Origin: an uncultured Bacilli bacterium
Lineage (GTDB): Bacteria > Bacillota_I > Bacilli_A > RF39 > UBA660
DNA: 64,000 nt
Direction of reading: 5' to 3'
Assembly: GCA_934149515.1 (NCBI GenBank)
Contig: CAKPFD010000005.1
Coordinates: 1-64,000, forward strand
The translations under genes were made by a program, and so were the position numbers. The notes beneath the pieces are model-generated. The model was not told the origin of the DNA, ran no database searches, and worked only from the letters and a program-made list of their open reading frames with translations. This document shows positions 17,714 to 26,904 of this stretch, one piece after another (position 1 is the stretch's first letter; every line of letters starts with the position of its first letter).

Positions 17714-19336
17714 ATGCAAAAAACATACATATTTGGACATCGTAAACCTGATACAGATTCAGTAGCAAGTGCGATTAGTTTATCATATTTAAAAAAACAA
17801 TTAGGAGAAAATACCGAAGCAAGAATATTAGGAGCTATCAATAAAGAAACAAAATATGCTCTACAATATTTTAACGTAAAAGAACCAAAATATCTAAACG
17901 ATGTAAAATTACAATTAAAAGATACAGAATATCATCGTCATTATTTCTTAAAAAGAACAAGTTCTATTTATGACAGCTATTTATATATGTTAAATCAAGG
18001 ATTAACAGGAGTTCCAATCGTCAAAGAAAATGATATTTTTGAAGGAATTGTTACTATCAAAGATTTAGCACATCATTTCATTAGTGATGATATTCAAACC
18101 CTAGAAACATCCATGGCTAACTTACTAGCTGTTTTAAAAGCAGAAGTTATTAATCAAAGTGATGAAGAAATAAAAGGGGAATTATTGACAGCTTCTTATC
18201 GTAGCACAACATTTATCAATAACGTTGAGCTAAAAAAAGATCAAATCATCATTTTAGGAGATCGTCATAGCTTGATAGAGTATGCCATTCAATCTGGTGT
18301 TAAAATGTTGATCATCTCTGGTAACGGCGAAGTAAAAGAAGAACACATTGCACTTGCGAAAGAGAAGAAAGTAAATATTATTCGAAGCAAATATGACACC
18401 TATCATATTGTTCGTTTAGTAAGTTTAGCAAACTATATTGGTACTATGACTAGAACGACAAAAGATGCAGTTGTCTTTGATGAAAATGCTTATGTAGATG
18501 ATATCCTTGAAATCAATAAAAAACTACGTCATACCAACTATCCAGTGGTCAACGCCAAAACGGGAAAATGTCTAGGACTTCTAAGAATCACTGATTTAGA
18601 AGCAACCAATCCTAAAAAAGTAATTTTAGTTGATCATAACGAAAAAGTACAAAGTGCCGAAGGCTTAGATGAAGCAGAAATTCAAGAAATTTTTGATCAC
18701 CACAATCTAGGTAGCATTACTACAACAGCACCAATCAACTTTAGAAACATGGCAGTAGGTTCTACTTGTACCATTGTATATACACTATTTAAAGAAAGAA
18801 AAGTAGAAATACCAAAAGAAATTGCTGGTATGATGTTATCTGGAATCTTATCAGATACATTAGTATTAAAATCACCAACTGCTACAAAATTAGATGTCGA
18901 AGCTGTCTATGAATTATCAGCGACTGCCGATGTAGACTACAAATCATATGGACTAGAAATGTTAAAAGCTGGAACTTCTTTAGAAGGTATGAGTAAAGAA
19001 GCTGTACTATATAATGACTTTAAATTATATACAGTAGAAGATAAAACCTTAGGAGTAGGGCAATTCTTTACGACTAACTTTGATGAAATAAAAGCATCAC
19101 TAAAAGAATATGTTCAAACCTTAGATGAAGTAGCAGAAGCCAATAATTACACCGTTGTATCACTATATATTACTGATATCATTACAAACGGTTCTTATGT
19201 TTTATATAATACTAAAGCTCAAGAAATATTCAACTTAGCATATCATGATAACTTCCAAGAAGGAGAATATCTTGAAAATTGTGTTTCAAGAAAAAAACAT
19301 GTTATTCCAGTATTAATGGAAGTATTAGAAAAGTAA
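17714..19336 (+). CDS. ppaC: Manganese-dependent inorganic pyrophosphatase with CBS/DRTGG insert
   Basis: The 540-residue protein is a DHH-type (family II) pyrophosphatase: HRKPDTDS near residue 9, VDHN, FDHHNLG and a C-terminal DHHA2-like domain. It is longer than the basic 310-residue enzyme because regulatory CBS and DRTGG-type domains are inserted after the first motif, as in adenine-nucleotide-regulated forms. It hydrolyses pyrophosphate to phosphate in the cytoplasm. A TATAAT-type promoter precedes it and a strong hairpin follows. Confidence 0.92.
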   Translation: MQKTYIFGHRKPDTDSVASAISLSYLKKQLGENTEARILGAINKETKYALQYFNVKEPKYLNDVKLQLKDTEYHRHYFLKRTSSIYDSYLYMLNQGLTGVPIVKENDIFEGIVTIKDLAHHFISDDIQTLETSMANLLAVLKAEVINQSDEEIKGELLTASYRSTTFINNVELKKDQIIILGDRHSLIEYAIQSGVKMLIISGNGEVKEEHIALAKEKKVNIIRSKYDTYHIVRLVSLANYIGTMTRTTKDAVVFDENAYVDDILEINKKLRHTNYPVVNAKTGKCLGLLRITDLEATNPKKVILVDHNEKVQSAEGLDEAEIQEIFDHHNLGSITTTAPINFRNMAVGSTCTIVYTLFKERKVEIPKEIAGMMLSGILSDTLVLKSPTATKLDVEAVYELSATADVDYKSYGLEMLKAGTSLEGMSKEAVLYNDFKLYTVEDKTLGVGQFFTTNFDEIKASLKEYVQTLDEVAEANNYTVVSLYITDIITNGSYVLYNTKAQEIFNLAYHDNFQEGEYLENCVSRKKHVIPVLMEVLEK

Positions 19337-19344
19337 AAGAAAAA

Positions 19345-19382
19345 AGGAAAGTAAAACAAGAAAACTTGACACTTACTTTCCT
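19345..19382 (+). terminator. Terminator after the pyrophosphatase gene
   Basis: AGGAAAGTAA (19345-19354) pairs perfectly with TTACTTTCCT (19373-19382); the following T-tract is interrupted. Confidence 0.7.
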
Positions 19383-19452
19383 ATTATTTTGATCGGAAGT
19401 TTTCATTTGGAAAAAATTCTGTTATAATGAAAAAAGAAAAGAGGATAAAATT

Positions 19453-20268
19453 ATGAATCATATTGTATCTGCTATTATTCTTGGAATCATTCAAGGAATA
19501 GCTGAATTTTTACCAATCTCATCAAGTGCTCATTTAATTATCTTTAGAGATATTTTTAAAATCGGTGCTACCATGAGTACCAAAGCAGCACTTTGCTTTG
19601 ATTTGAGTCTACATCTTGGAACTTTACTTGCCATCGCTATCTTTTTCTTCTCTGATTTTTGGAAAATGGTAACACAAGGGTTAAGTAAAGGAACCAAAAC
19701 AAAAGATGGAAAACTATTCTGGCAGATCGTTTTAGCGACGATACCAGCAGCATTAGCAGGTGTTCTTTTTGAAAAACCAATCGAAAATTTTATTCGAACT
19801 AACTATATTTTAATTGCTTTTGCCTTATTGATTATGGGTATCATCATCTATGCAGTAGATAAAGTAAGTAAGCAAACCAAAAAAATTGAAGATATTACTT
19901 TTAAGGATGCACTCCTTATTGGTTGTTCTCAAGTATTTGCTTTAATTCCTGGATTTAGCCGTAGTGGTACCACAATTGCAGCTGCAAGAGCTTTACAAGT
20001 AGATAGAGAATCATCTGCTAAATTTTCCTTTTATTTATCAGCACCAGTTGTTCTTGGAGCCTCTATGCTACAATTATTAAAAAAAGAAACATTCCAAATT
20101 ATTGCTGGCAATCTATCCATGTTTTTAATTGGTATTATTGCAGCATTTGTCACCGGAATTATTTGTATTAAATTCTTATTACAATACTTGAAAAAACATG
20201 ACTTTAAAGCCTTTATGATCTATCGAATCATCTTAGCTTTGATCGTTTTGTTGACAATGATTTTCTAA
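19453..20268 (+). CDS. uppP: Undecaprenyl-diphosphate phosphatase UppP
   Basis: The 271-residue polytopic protein has both BacA/UppP signature blocks: GIIQGIAEFLPISSSAHL near the start and PGFSRSGTTIAAAR in the middle. It recycles the undecaprenyl carrier used for peptidoglycan and teichoic-acid precursors at the membrane and can give bacitracin tolerance. The ZIP-type transporter gene starts 12 bases later with an AAGGAGG site, so the two likely share a transcript. Confidence 0.95.
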   Translation: MNHIVSAIILGIIQGIAEFLPISSSAHLIIFRDIFKIGATMSTKAALCFDLSLHLGTLLAIAIFFFSDFWKMVTQGLSKGTKTKDGKLFWQIVLATIPAALAGVLFEKPIENFIRTNYILIAFALLIMGIIIYAVDKVSKQTKKIEDITFKDALLIGCSQVFALIPGFSRSGTTIAAARALQVDRESSAKFSFYLSAPVVLGASMLQLLKKETFQIIAGNLSMFLIGIIAAFVTGIICIKFLLQYLKKHDFKAFMIYRIILALIVLLTMIF

Positions 20269-20279
20269 GGAGGAACAAT

Positions 20280-21038
20280 ATGAGCACAACGCTAGCCTTA
20301 TTTATTACATTTTTATTAGGTTTATTCATTGTACTAGGAGCCTTGTTAGCTTTCTTTTTTCATAAAAAACAAGCAGTTTTAGATTTTCTATTTGCCCTAG
20401 CATTATCTTTAATTGCCATGTTGATCGTAACAGATCTCTTACCAGAAATTATGGAAGTATTAGGGCTTACTTATTTATGGTTATTTCTAATATGTGTTGC
20501 TATTGGTTTCTTTTTATTTAAAATATTAGATGAATTTATTCCAGAACATCATCACGAAGATGAAAAACTAACCAAAAAACAAAACCAAAAAAATATGACC
20601 CATATTGGAGTTTTAACAACCATTGCTTTAATCATCCATAATATCATAGAAGGATTAGCGATTTTCATTACTGCTAGCAATGATTTATCCTTAGGTATTA
20701 TGATGAGTTTAGGAGTTGGCTTACATAATATTCCCCTAGGAATGATCATCAGTACTACCTTTTATCAAAGTGAAGAAAAGAAAAACAAATTAGCCTTATA
20801 TTTGACCCTTCTTTGCTTATCAACCTTTTTCGGTGGAAGTATTGGTTATCTTTGTCATTTAAAAGATATACCAAACTTAGCAATGGGAAGCTTATTATCT
20901 ATTACTCTTGGTATGCTAAGTTATATTGCCTTTATGGAATTATGGCCTAGAATCAAAGAAACTAAAAATCAAAAAATGACGATTGCTGGGTTGATAACTG
21001 GTCTAGTATTGTTAATTGCCACATTATTTTTAAAATAG
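20280..21038 (+). CDS. ZIP-family metal transporter
   Basis: 252 residues with about eight hydrophobic segments. The metal-site motifs are HNIIEGLAIF in helix IV and HNIPLGMIIS in helix V, as in ZIP transporters of zinc and other divalent metals. A histidine-rich loop (EHHHEDE) lies between helices III and IV. It resembles ZupT/GufA-type proteins. It lies between uppP and a CmpB-type gene with short gaps. Metal specificity is not determinable. Confidence 0.88.
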   Translation: MSTTLALFITFLLGLFIVLGALLAFFFHKKQAVLDFLFALALSLIAMLIVTDLLPEIMEVLGLTYLWLFLICVAIGFFLFKILDEFIPEHHHEDEKLTKKQNQKNMTHIGVLTTIALIIHNIIEGLAIFITASNDLSLGIMMSLGVGLHNIPLGMIISTTFYQSEEKKNKLALYLTLLCLSTFFGGSIGYLCHLKDIPNLAMGSLLSITLGMLSYIAFMELWPRIKETKNQKMTIAGLITGLVLLIATLFLK

Positions 21039-21047
21039 GAGTTTATT

Positions 21048-21755
21048 ATGCTATATCAATTATGTTATTTGTTTTTAATGTTTTTTCTATATTCTGTTAT
21101 TGGCTACTTAATAGAAATTATCAATTGCTCCATTCATTCTAAGGAGATTGTTGTAAACCGTGGTTTTTGTCTTGGCCCTTACTTACCAATTTATGGTGTA
21201 AGTTCTATTATCATGAGTTTATATCTTATCCGCTATCAAAAAGATCCAATCGCCTTATTTGTGATGTCAGCTTTAGTTTGTACTATCATTGAATACTTTA
21301 CCAGTTACATTTTAGAAAAAATATTTAAAGCAAGATGGTGGGATTATAGTGAAAAAAAATTTAACATTGAAGGAAGAGTATGTTTATTAAATGCCACGTT
21401 GTTTGGAGTAGGAGGATTAGCTTGTGTCTATCTTATCAATCCTTTTTTAACAAGCATTTTAAATCTTTTACCAGATAAAGCCTTAATCATCATAAGTATT
21501 ATTCTTTTTGTGGTTTTTGCAAGTGATGTTATTGTTACCTTTATCACATTATATCAAGTCAAAGTAGCTAGCTTAAAATTTAAAAACAAAGATGCTACAA
21601 GTGAAATTAGCAAAGTAAGACAAGAAAACATCAAAAATTCCACCTTGATTCGTCATATGTTAAATGCTTTCCCTAGAATTGATATTCAAAAGCACAAAGA
21701 TCCATTAGCTAAAGTAAAAGCTTATTTAGATCATCAAAAAAAGAAAACAAAGTAA
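21048..21755 (+). CDS. CmpB-type membrane protein
   Basis: 235 residues with five to six membrane segments and the block CLGPYLPIYGVSS followed by FNIEGRVCLLNATLFG, paralogous to the C-terminal half of the fusion protein at 16109-17665. The C-terminus is a basic cytoplasmic tail. An AGGAG site lies seven bases before the ATG. The family is annotated as putative ABC-transporter type but its function is unproven. Confidence 0.78.
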   Translation: MLYQLCYLFLMFFLYSVIGYLIEIINCSIHSKEIVVNRGFCLGPYLPIYGVSSIIMSLYLIRYQKDPIALFVMSALVCTIIEYFTSYILEKIFKARWWDYSEKKFNIEGRVCLLNATLFGVGGLACVYLINPFLTSILNLLPDKALIIISIILFVVFASDVIVTFITLYQVKVASLKFKNKDATSEISKVRQENIKNSTLIRHMLNAFPRIDIQKHKDPLAKVKAYLDHQKKKTK

Positions 21756-21785
21756 AAGCGATACTTTCGATCGCTTTATTTTATT
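21755..21785 (+). terminator. Terminator after the uppP-ZIP-CmpB operon
   Basis: AAAGCGAT (21755-21762) pairs with ATCGCTTT (21770-21777), followed by a T-rich tail. Confidence 0.8.
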
Positions 21786-21798
21786 ATGCTATTTTTTT

Positions 21799-22441
21799 TT
21801 AACATATGTTTTCACTTTTTCTTCTTGATGATATGCTGCTTCCATTTTGCTTTTTACTAAGAAAGTAGCCTTTTTGGGTTATTTGTGAAATTTTTGGTTG
21901 GGCATAATGATATTTTTGGACAATTTCTCGTTGTTTATATCGTTTACCTTGATAAAATCCATAATACATTTTCAACATATCTTTTTCTACATCTGGTAAT
22001 TCTTCTAATGTCTTTCTAGCAACTTGATATTCTTCTTGATCTAGATAATCATATTCAATATCAACACTATAAAAGTTAGAAATGGTGTTGAAATCAACAT
22101 ACAATGATCTACTTGCTTTTGTATAGCTTCTAAATATTTTGTCATCTCATTTTTGATATGACTATAAACATAAGTCCCAAAAGGTGTTTTCATAGAAATA
22201 TCATAACAATTAACACCATTAATTAATCCCATAAAGCCAGAAAAATAAGAACAGTTTGATCAATTACCTCAATATCATTTAAAGCTTCTGCTATTTTTAA
22301 AACCAAAGGAATCTTAGATTCAATAATCAAATTTCTAGTTTGAATATCACCTTGGTAAGATTTTTCTAAATCCTCCTTTACTTCTCTAGGATTTAAAGTA
22401 TTTTCAAGTTCACGAAGAAATTCAGCTATATTATCTATTTA
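21799..22441 (-). pseudogene. Sigma-70 family factor, frameshifted
   Basis: Read on the minus strand, three pieces in different frames add up to a sigma factor. The first (22441 to about 22240) reads R-N-L-I-I-E-S-K-I-P-L-V-L-K-I-A, like region 2.1. The second (22232 to about 22100) reads G-L-I-N-G-V-N-C-Y-D-I-S...F-G-T-Y-V-Y-S-H-I-K-N-E-M, like region 2.3-2.4. The third (from about 22104 to 21799) reads L-P-D-V-E-K-D-M-L-K-M-Y-Y-G, like region 4. At least two frameshifts prevent a full product. Which sigma it was cannot be told; a sporulation or alternative sigma is possible. Confidence 0.7.
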
Positions 22442-22519
22442 TATAACTTATATAACATACCATTTTATAGAAATCAAGTTCAAAAAAAAGCAGCTTTTTA
22501 AAAAACCACTTCTTTAATC

Positions 22520-23821
22520 TTATATAATTTGTAAATCATCTAATAGGGGAGGATCGGATAAAACTGGTATAGGAGCTGTTTTTTCTTCATCCTTCTTTTT
22601 ATAACCTTCTACTTCTAATTGAATTGCTAAATCATCATCAATATCAATAATTCGATAAATTTCATCAAAAGAAGTAATTCCATCAATAACTTTATATAAT
22701 CCATCTTGTAACATTGTAATAACATCAGATGTGTATACCATTTTTCTTAAATCATCTTTTTCTAAGTGCTCTTGATTTAAAGCATTACGAATTTCATCGT
22801 TAATCATCAATACTTCCTGAATAGCAACTCGATCACGATAACCATTATTACAAAATTCACAGCCATCAGGATTTGCTACATAAGTTTGTTCTACATTTTT
22901 TCCAATTGCTTCCTTAAAAACTTTCTTCTGATAAGGTGTCGTAGCTGCTAACTTTTTACAATGAGGACATAACATTTTCGCAAGTCGTTGAGAAATAATA
23001 CCTGTTAAAGCGCTAGATAATAAATATCTTTCTACATTCATATCAAGTAATCTCTCAATCGTTGCTAAAGAGTTGTTAGTGTGGACAGTAGATAATACTA
23101 AATGTCCAGTAATAGAAGCACGAACTGCAATTTTAGCTGTTTCACTATCACGAATTTCACCAATTAAAATAATATTAGGATCCTGTCGTAAAATAGAACG
23201 TAAAACAGTAGCAAAATCAAGACCTATCTCACTATTAACTTGTACTTGATTCAATCCTTCAATGTTCATTTCAATCGGATCTTCTACTGTAATAATATTT
23301 GTTTCCTTTTTATTTAGCACCTGTAAAATAGAATAAACAGTCGTTGATTTACCACTACCAGTAGCACCAGTAACTAAAATAATACCATTTGGTTCCATGA
23401 TCATTTTTTGTAATTTTTCAAAATTAGATTCATTAAAACCAAGAGATTCAATTCCTTCCAAACTACGAGAATAATCAAGAATACGAATAACACATTTTTC
23501 ACCCTCATTTGTTGGAAGGGTAGAAACACGGGTTTCTACTTCAACGCCTTTAATTTTACCCTTGATAGAACCATCTTGTGGTAAACGACTTTCTGTAATA
23601 TTCATATTAGCTAATAACTTAATACGAGTAATCAAGTTTCTCTCATACATTTTCGGAATTGTTGTATAATCTTTTAAATCACCATCAATTCGTAAGCGAA
23701 TTAATAAAAAATCATCTCTTGGATCGAAATGAATATCACTAGCGCCTTGCTTAGCAGCATTAGAAATAATATCATCCGCAACATCAATCACCGGCATTTT
23801 ACTCATATCATAAGTAACCAT
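22520..23821 (-). CDS. Type IV pilus / type II secretion assembly ATPase (PilB/GspE family)
   Basis: 433 residues, short because the N-terminal MshEN-type domain is missing. Walker A is TGATGSGKST (151-160), followed by the Asp box region (TVEDPIE), Walker B (LIGEIRDSETA), His box (GHLVLSTVHTN) and a C-terminal tetracysteine zinc site (CPHCKK...CEFCNNGY). It powers pilus or pseudopilus assembly from the cytoplasmic side. It is divergent from two prepilin-like genes (23910-25940), so they form a locus together with the prepilin at 13751. No platform protein or prepilin peptidase is visible here. Confidence 0.93.
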   Translation of the reverse strand: MVTYDMSKMPVIDVADDIISNAAKQGASDIHFDPRDDFLLIRLRIDGDLKDYTTIPKMYERNLITRIKLLANMNITESRLPQDGSIKGKIKGVEVETRVSTLPTNEGEKCVIRILDYSRSLEGIESLGFNESNFEKLQKMIMEPNGIILVTGATGSGKSTTVYSILQVLNKKETNIITVEDPIEMNIEGLNQVQVNSEIGLDFATVLRSILRQDPNIILIGEIRDSETAKIAVRASITGHLVLSTVHTNNSLATIERLLDMNVERYLLSSALTGIISQRLAKMLCPHCKKLAATTPYQKKVFKEAIGKNVEQTYVANPDGCEFCNNGYRDRVAIQEVLMINDEIRNALNQEHLEKDDLRKMVYTSDVITMLQDGLYKVIDGITSFDEIYRIIDIDDDLAIQLEVEGYKKKDEEKTAPIPVLSDPPLLDDLQII

Positions 23822-23909
23822 CTCATCAACCCCTTTTTTCTTTGACTATGGTATTTTACTATAATTTATTATATAATAATTATAGAATAGTTGCAAGGGG
23901 TGAACCAAG

Positions 23910-25436
23910 ATGAAAAGAAAGAAAAAATTAGACAATTCTGGTTATTTATTAATAGAAACTTTAATTGTCAGTGTTTTTATTATGAGTGTTTTTACACTAT
24001 TGTACACTAACTTGTTGCCATTGATGGGAGAGTATGATAGAACCAAAGATTATAACACACTAGAAGCAACTTATGTTGCCCACTGGGTCAGAAAAACAGC
24101 ACTATTAGGACTATCGGATGCTGCCTTTTATCAAGCTAGTATCAACGGTTATAGTGATATTTCTGATTGCAGTCAATATAGTAAAAATAATAGTGCTACC
24201 TGGTGTGAAAATCTAAAAGATACCATTCACTTAAAACAAATGTATCTAACACCTTATAGCTTAGATCAAATGAAAACTTATGTTCATCAAAACAAACAAT
24301 TTGATAGAGGATGGAAAGAATATATCAGCAATTTACCAACGTATAATAAAAACACCAACAAAACACCAACCCAAGGTTATTATCGAATATTAATTTCTTA
24401 TGAAGAAGCTAATAGAACCAAATATGCAACAGTAGAAGTTCATAAAAAAGAAACAACCAAACAGCAATATCAAATTCAAGTAGAAAATCAAACCGGAGGA
24501 ACCCTTACAGTCAGTAAACAACAAGCAATCGCTGGTGATACGATTACAATTCAAACAGCAGCTATTGCTAATTACAAATTCCAAGGTGCTACAATTTATG
24601 ATGAGACTGGTACCATTTTATCAACTTTATCTAGTACTTCAACTGAATTTATCATGCCTAGTGCTTCTATTAAAATCGTTCCCATCTGGGCCCAAGATGT
24701 AATTTATTACAAAGCAGGGTTAGAAACTGTAACTGGTGGAACCATAAAACTTACAAATATCCAAAGTGAAGCTGGAAAAACCGTTTCATTTACAGTAATC
24801 CCTAATTCAGGTTTCACTTACCTAGGAGCTTACGTTTTGGATGCCAGCAACCCAGATGGCAAACCATTAATGAGTTTAGGTCAAGGACAAAAAAGCTTTA
24901 CCATGCCAGCCAAAGATATTATTATCTCTTCTAAATGGAAATATCAAAACACTTCGATTTTATACTTAGATAATGCCTCAATTGCAACATGGACTGTTAC
25001 AAAACAAGATGGTGCAACCATTAATTATCAATATTTTTCTAACCGAAAATACATAGATTTTACAAGTAACACGACAGCCAATGGCAGAATCGCTATTTAT
25101 ACAGATCAAAGCTTTGATTTAACTTATTATGATCAAGTACAATGTAATACTTATGCTTATGACAATAGTAAAAACATTACGGTATCTTGTGGTATTTCCC
25201 AAAATAAAAATCAATTTGTATCAAGTCTTGGCGCAAATCAAGCAACCGCTTCTGTCGGCTCCACACCATATCTTGTCAATCTATATCCAAATGTCACAGG
25301 TAAATATTATATTGGGTTTGAACTTTTATCAAATTCTCAAACAACCCATTGCATTTTACAAGGCGTTAGTATTTATGGTAGAGAATATGGTAGAAGTTAT
25401 GATCAAAATGGAAATTTAATAGAGAAGGTGATGTAA
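23910..25436 (+). CDS. Prepilin-like protein with repeat domains
   Basis: 508 residues. The N-terminus is a prepilin-like signal, with a basic leader, S-G-Y-L-L-I-E-T-L-I-V-S and a hydrophobic helix; the usual Glu five residues into the mature part is present. Two copies of a beta repeat with the pattern GGTLTVSKQ...AGDTITIQT and GGTIKLTN...AGKTVSFTV (about residues 190-355) resemble the Bacterial_rep/InlB B-like repeats. A further C-terminal beta domain follows. It is likely a pilus-associated adhesin. The next ORF starts at the base after its stop codon. Confidence 0.75.
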   Translation: MKRKKKLDNSGYLLIETLIVSVFIMSVFTLLYTNLLPLMGEYDRTKDYNTLEATYVAHWVRKTALLGLSDAAFYQASINGYSDISDCSQYSKNNSATWCENLKDTIHLKQMYLTPYSLDQMKTYVHQNKQFDRGWKEYISNLPTYNKNTNKTPTQGYYRILISYEEANRTKYATVEVHKKETTKQQYQIQVENQTGGTLTVSKQQAIAGDTITIQTAAIANYKFQGATIYDETGTILSTLSSTSTEFIMPSASIKIVPIWAQDVIYYKAGLETVTGGTIKLTNIQSEAGKTVSFTVIPNSGFTYLGAYVLDASNPDGKPLMSLGQGQKSFTMPAKDIIISSKWKYQNTSILYLDNASIATWTVTKQDGATINYQYFSNRKYIDFTSNTTANGRIAIYTDQSFDLTYYDQVQCNTYAYDNSKNITVSCGISQNKNQFVSSLGANQATASVGSTPYLVNLYPNVTGKYYIGFELLSNSQTTHCILQGVSIYGREYGRSYDQNGNLIEKVM

Positions 25437-25940
25437 ATGAAAAGAAGATTAAAAAACAAAGGAATGACTTCGATTGAGTTGTTAGTAAGTTTTGTTATTG
25501 TTGCCGCTATTGTTGTCAGCCTTTTTAATGTCGTTATGAATTATAAAACCAAAGAGCAAATCCAATCTATTGAAAATTCTGTTGTTGAATACACCAATAA
25601 TTTAGAAAAAGTCATTCAAGATGATTTAATCAAAAAAAACGTCACCAGTGTTGTGGTTGCAAACGATCAAAAAAGTGCTAATTTCACCCTTCAAGATAAT
25701 ACAGTTACACATTTGGAACTAGATGATGTCAATCAACAAATTCGCTATGGAACCTTAGATAATATTATTACTTACCAACTACCAGCTATTACTGAATTAA
25801 CACTTTCCTCAAAATCAACCATCGAATTACATGAAAATGGAGTATCTGTTGTCAAAATCATCATCATCCTAACACATCCCAATTTAAAAAATGAATCTTA
25901 TCAAACAACCATTATCGCACCAATAAATTTTAATGCCTGA
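25437..25940 (+). CDS. Prepilin-like protein
   Basis: 167 residues with the class III signal K-N-K-G-M-T-S-I-E-L-L-V-S-F and a following hydrophobic helix, the typical pseudopilin size. It starts directly after the previous ORF and is read from the same transcript. Its 3' end overlaps the convergent ylbJ gene by 40 bases. With the preceding gene it looks like a minor-pilin pair. Confidence 0.8.
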   Translation: MKRRLKNKGMTSIELLVSFVIVAAIVVSLFNVVMNYKTKEQIQSIENSVVEYTNNLEKVIQDDLIKKNVTSVVVANDQKSANFTLQDNTVTHLELDDVNQQIRYGTLDNIITYQLPAITELTLSSKSTIELHENGVSVVKIIIILTHPNLKNESYQTTIIAPINFNA

Positions 25941-26860
25941 GACAGGATAAGAAATAAAACACAAGCAACTCCCGTTTGTAAAATACGCCCTTTTAAGAAA
26001 GAAAAATAAGAAATATCTGTTTTTTCTAACGCATAAATCACTTGTAAATGAACAGACATACCACCAAAAGTAATAAAACAAAGCATAATAAGTGCTATCT
26101 TATGACTAGAAAGTGGAAGAAATGTTGCTAAACTAACACCAGAAGTTAAATCGAGCAATCCAGTAATCCACGTTTTTTCAAAATATGAAAATGGATAAAG
26201 CTTGCAAATAACCTGTGAACAAAACATAAAAAACATAATAGAACCAAGCATAAATAAAATAACACCCATAGCCTGTTCGATAGCATCAACTAAACAAGAA
26301 AGAAAAGAATCTGTCACTATAGGTTCTTTTGTTGTTACTAGATAATCATTTTTTACATTGTTAGGACGCATCAAAAACCCAATAATAAAATTACTAAGTA
26401 ATTGACAGATAAAAATAAGAAAAGCTAAAACCTGATTTTTTAATAATAATCCACAAGTACCTAAAATAAATAAAGGATTAGCAAAATGAGTAAAAGAAAG
26501 CAAAAATGTAGCTTCTTCTTTATTTAGTACTTTATCTTGATAAAAAAGACTAATATATTTCGCTCCAGAAGGAAATCCTGAAATAATACTCATCAAAATC
26601 ACAAAGACACCATTGTTAGAAACATGAAACAAAAAAGAAAAAAGTGGTTGAAACAAAGAACACAATTGCTTTCTTAATGGTAGATGAAATAGTAAAAAAG
26701 ATAAGACAAAAAAAGGAAATACAGAAGGAAATAAACGTTCTTTAAAAATAGTAATTGCCATGCTACCACTAGTAACAATTGTTTTCGGAAACAAAAAAAT
26801 ACCAAGATAAAGTGTCAAAAGAATCATGATACTAATTAATTCCTGTGATTTTCTTTTCAT
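25901..26860 (-). CDS. ylbJ: Sporulation integral membrane protein YlbJ-like
   Basis: 319 residues with about eight membrane segments and two Gate/nucleoside-recognition-type blocks: FPSVFPFFVLS, SGFPSGAKYIS and FANPLFILGT. In Bacillus, YlbJ is a mother-cell membrane protein needed for heat-resistant spores. It is divergent from a YlbL-type protease gene, the same neighbourhood as in Bacillus. The start at 26860 has a GGAGG site upstream on the minus strand. Confidence 0.85.
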   Translation of the reverse strand: MKRKSQELISIMILLTLYLGIFLFPKTIVTSGSMAITIFKERLFPSVFPFFVLSFLLFHLPLRKQLCSLFQPLFSFLFHVSNNGVFVILMSIISGFPSGAKYISLFYQDKVLNKEEATFLLSFTHFANPLFILGTCGLLLKNQVLAFLIFICQLLSNFIIGFLMRPNNVKNDYLVTTKEPIVTDSFLSCLVDAIEQAMGVILFMLGSIMFFMFCSQVICKLYPFSYFEKTWITGLLDLTSGVSLATFLPLSSHKIALIMLCFITFGGMSVHLQVIYALEKTDISYFSFLKGRILQTGVACVLFLILSQALKFIGAIMVV

Positions 26861-26904
26861 AAAACCTCCCAGTTCTGTTATAATTGTAATAAAAGGATGA
26901 TGTT

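Noticed and set aside
25129..25419. ORF nested in the prepilin-like gene at 23910
   Set aside because: Different frame, no ribosome site, hydrophobic low-complexity product typical of a shadow frame.
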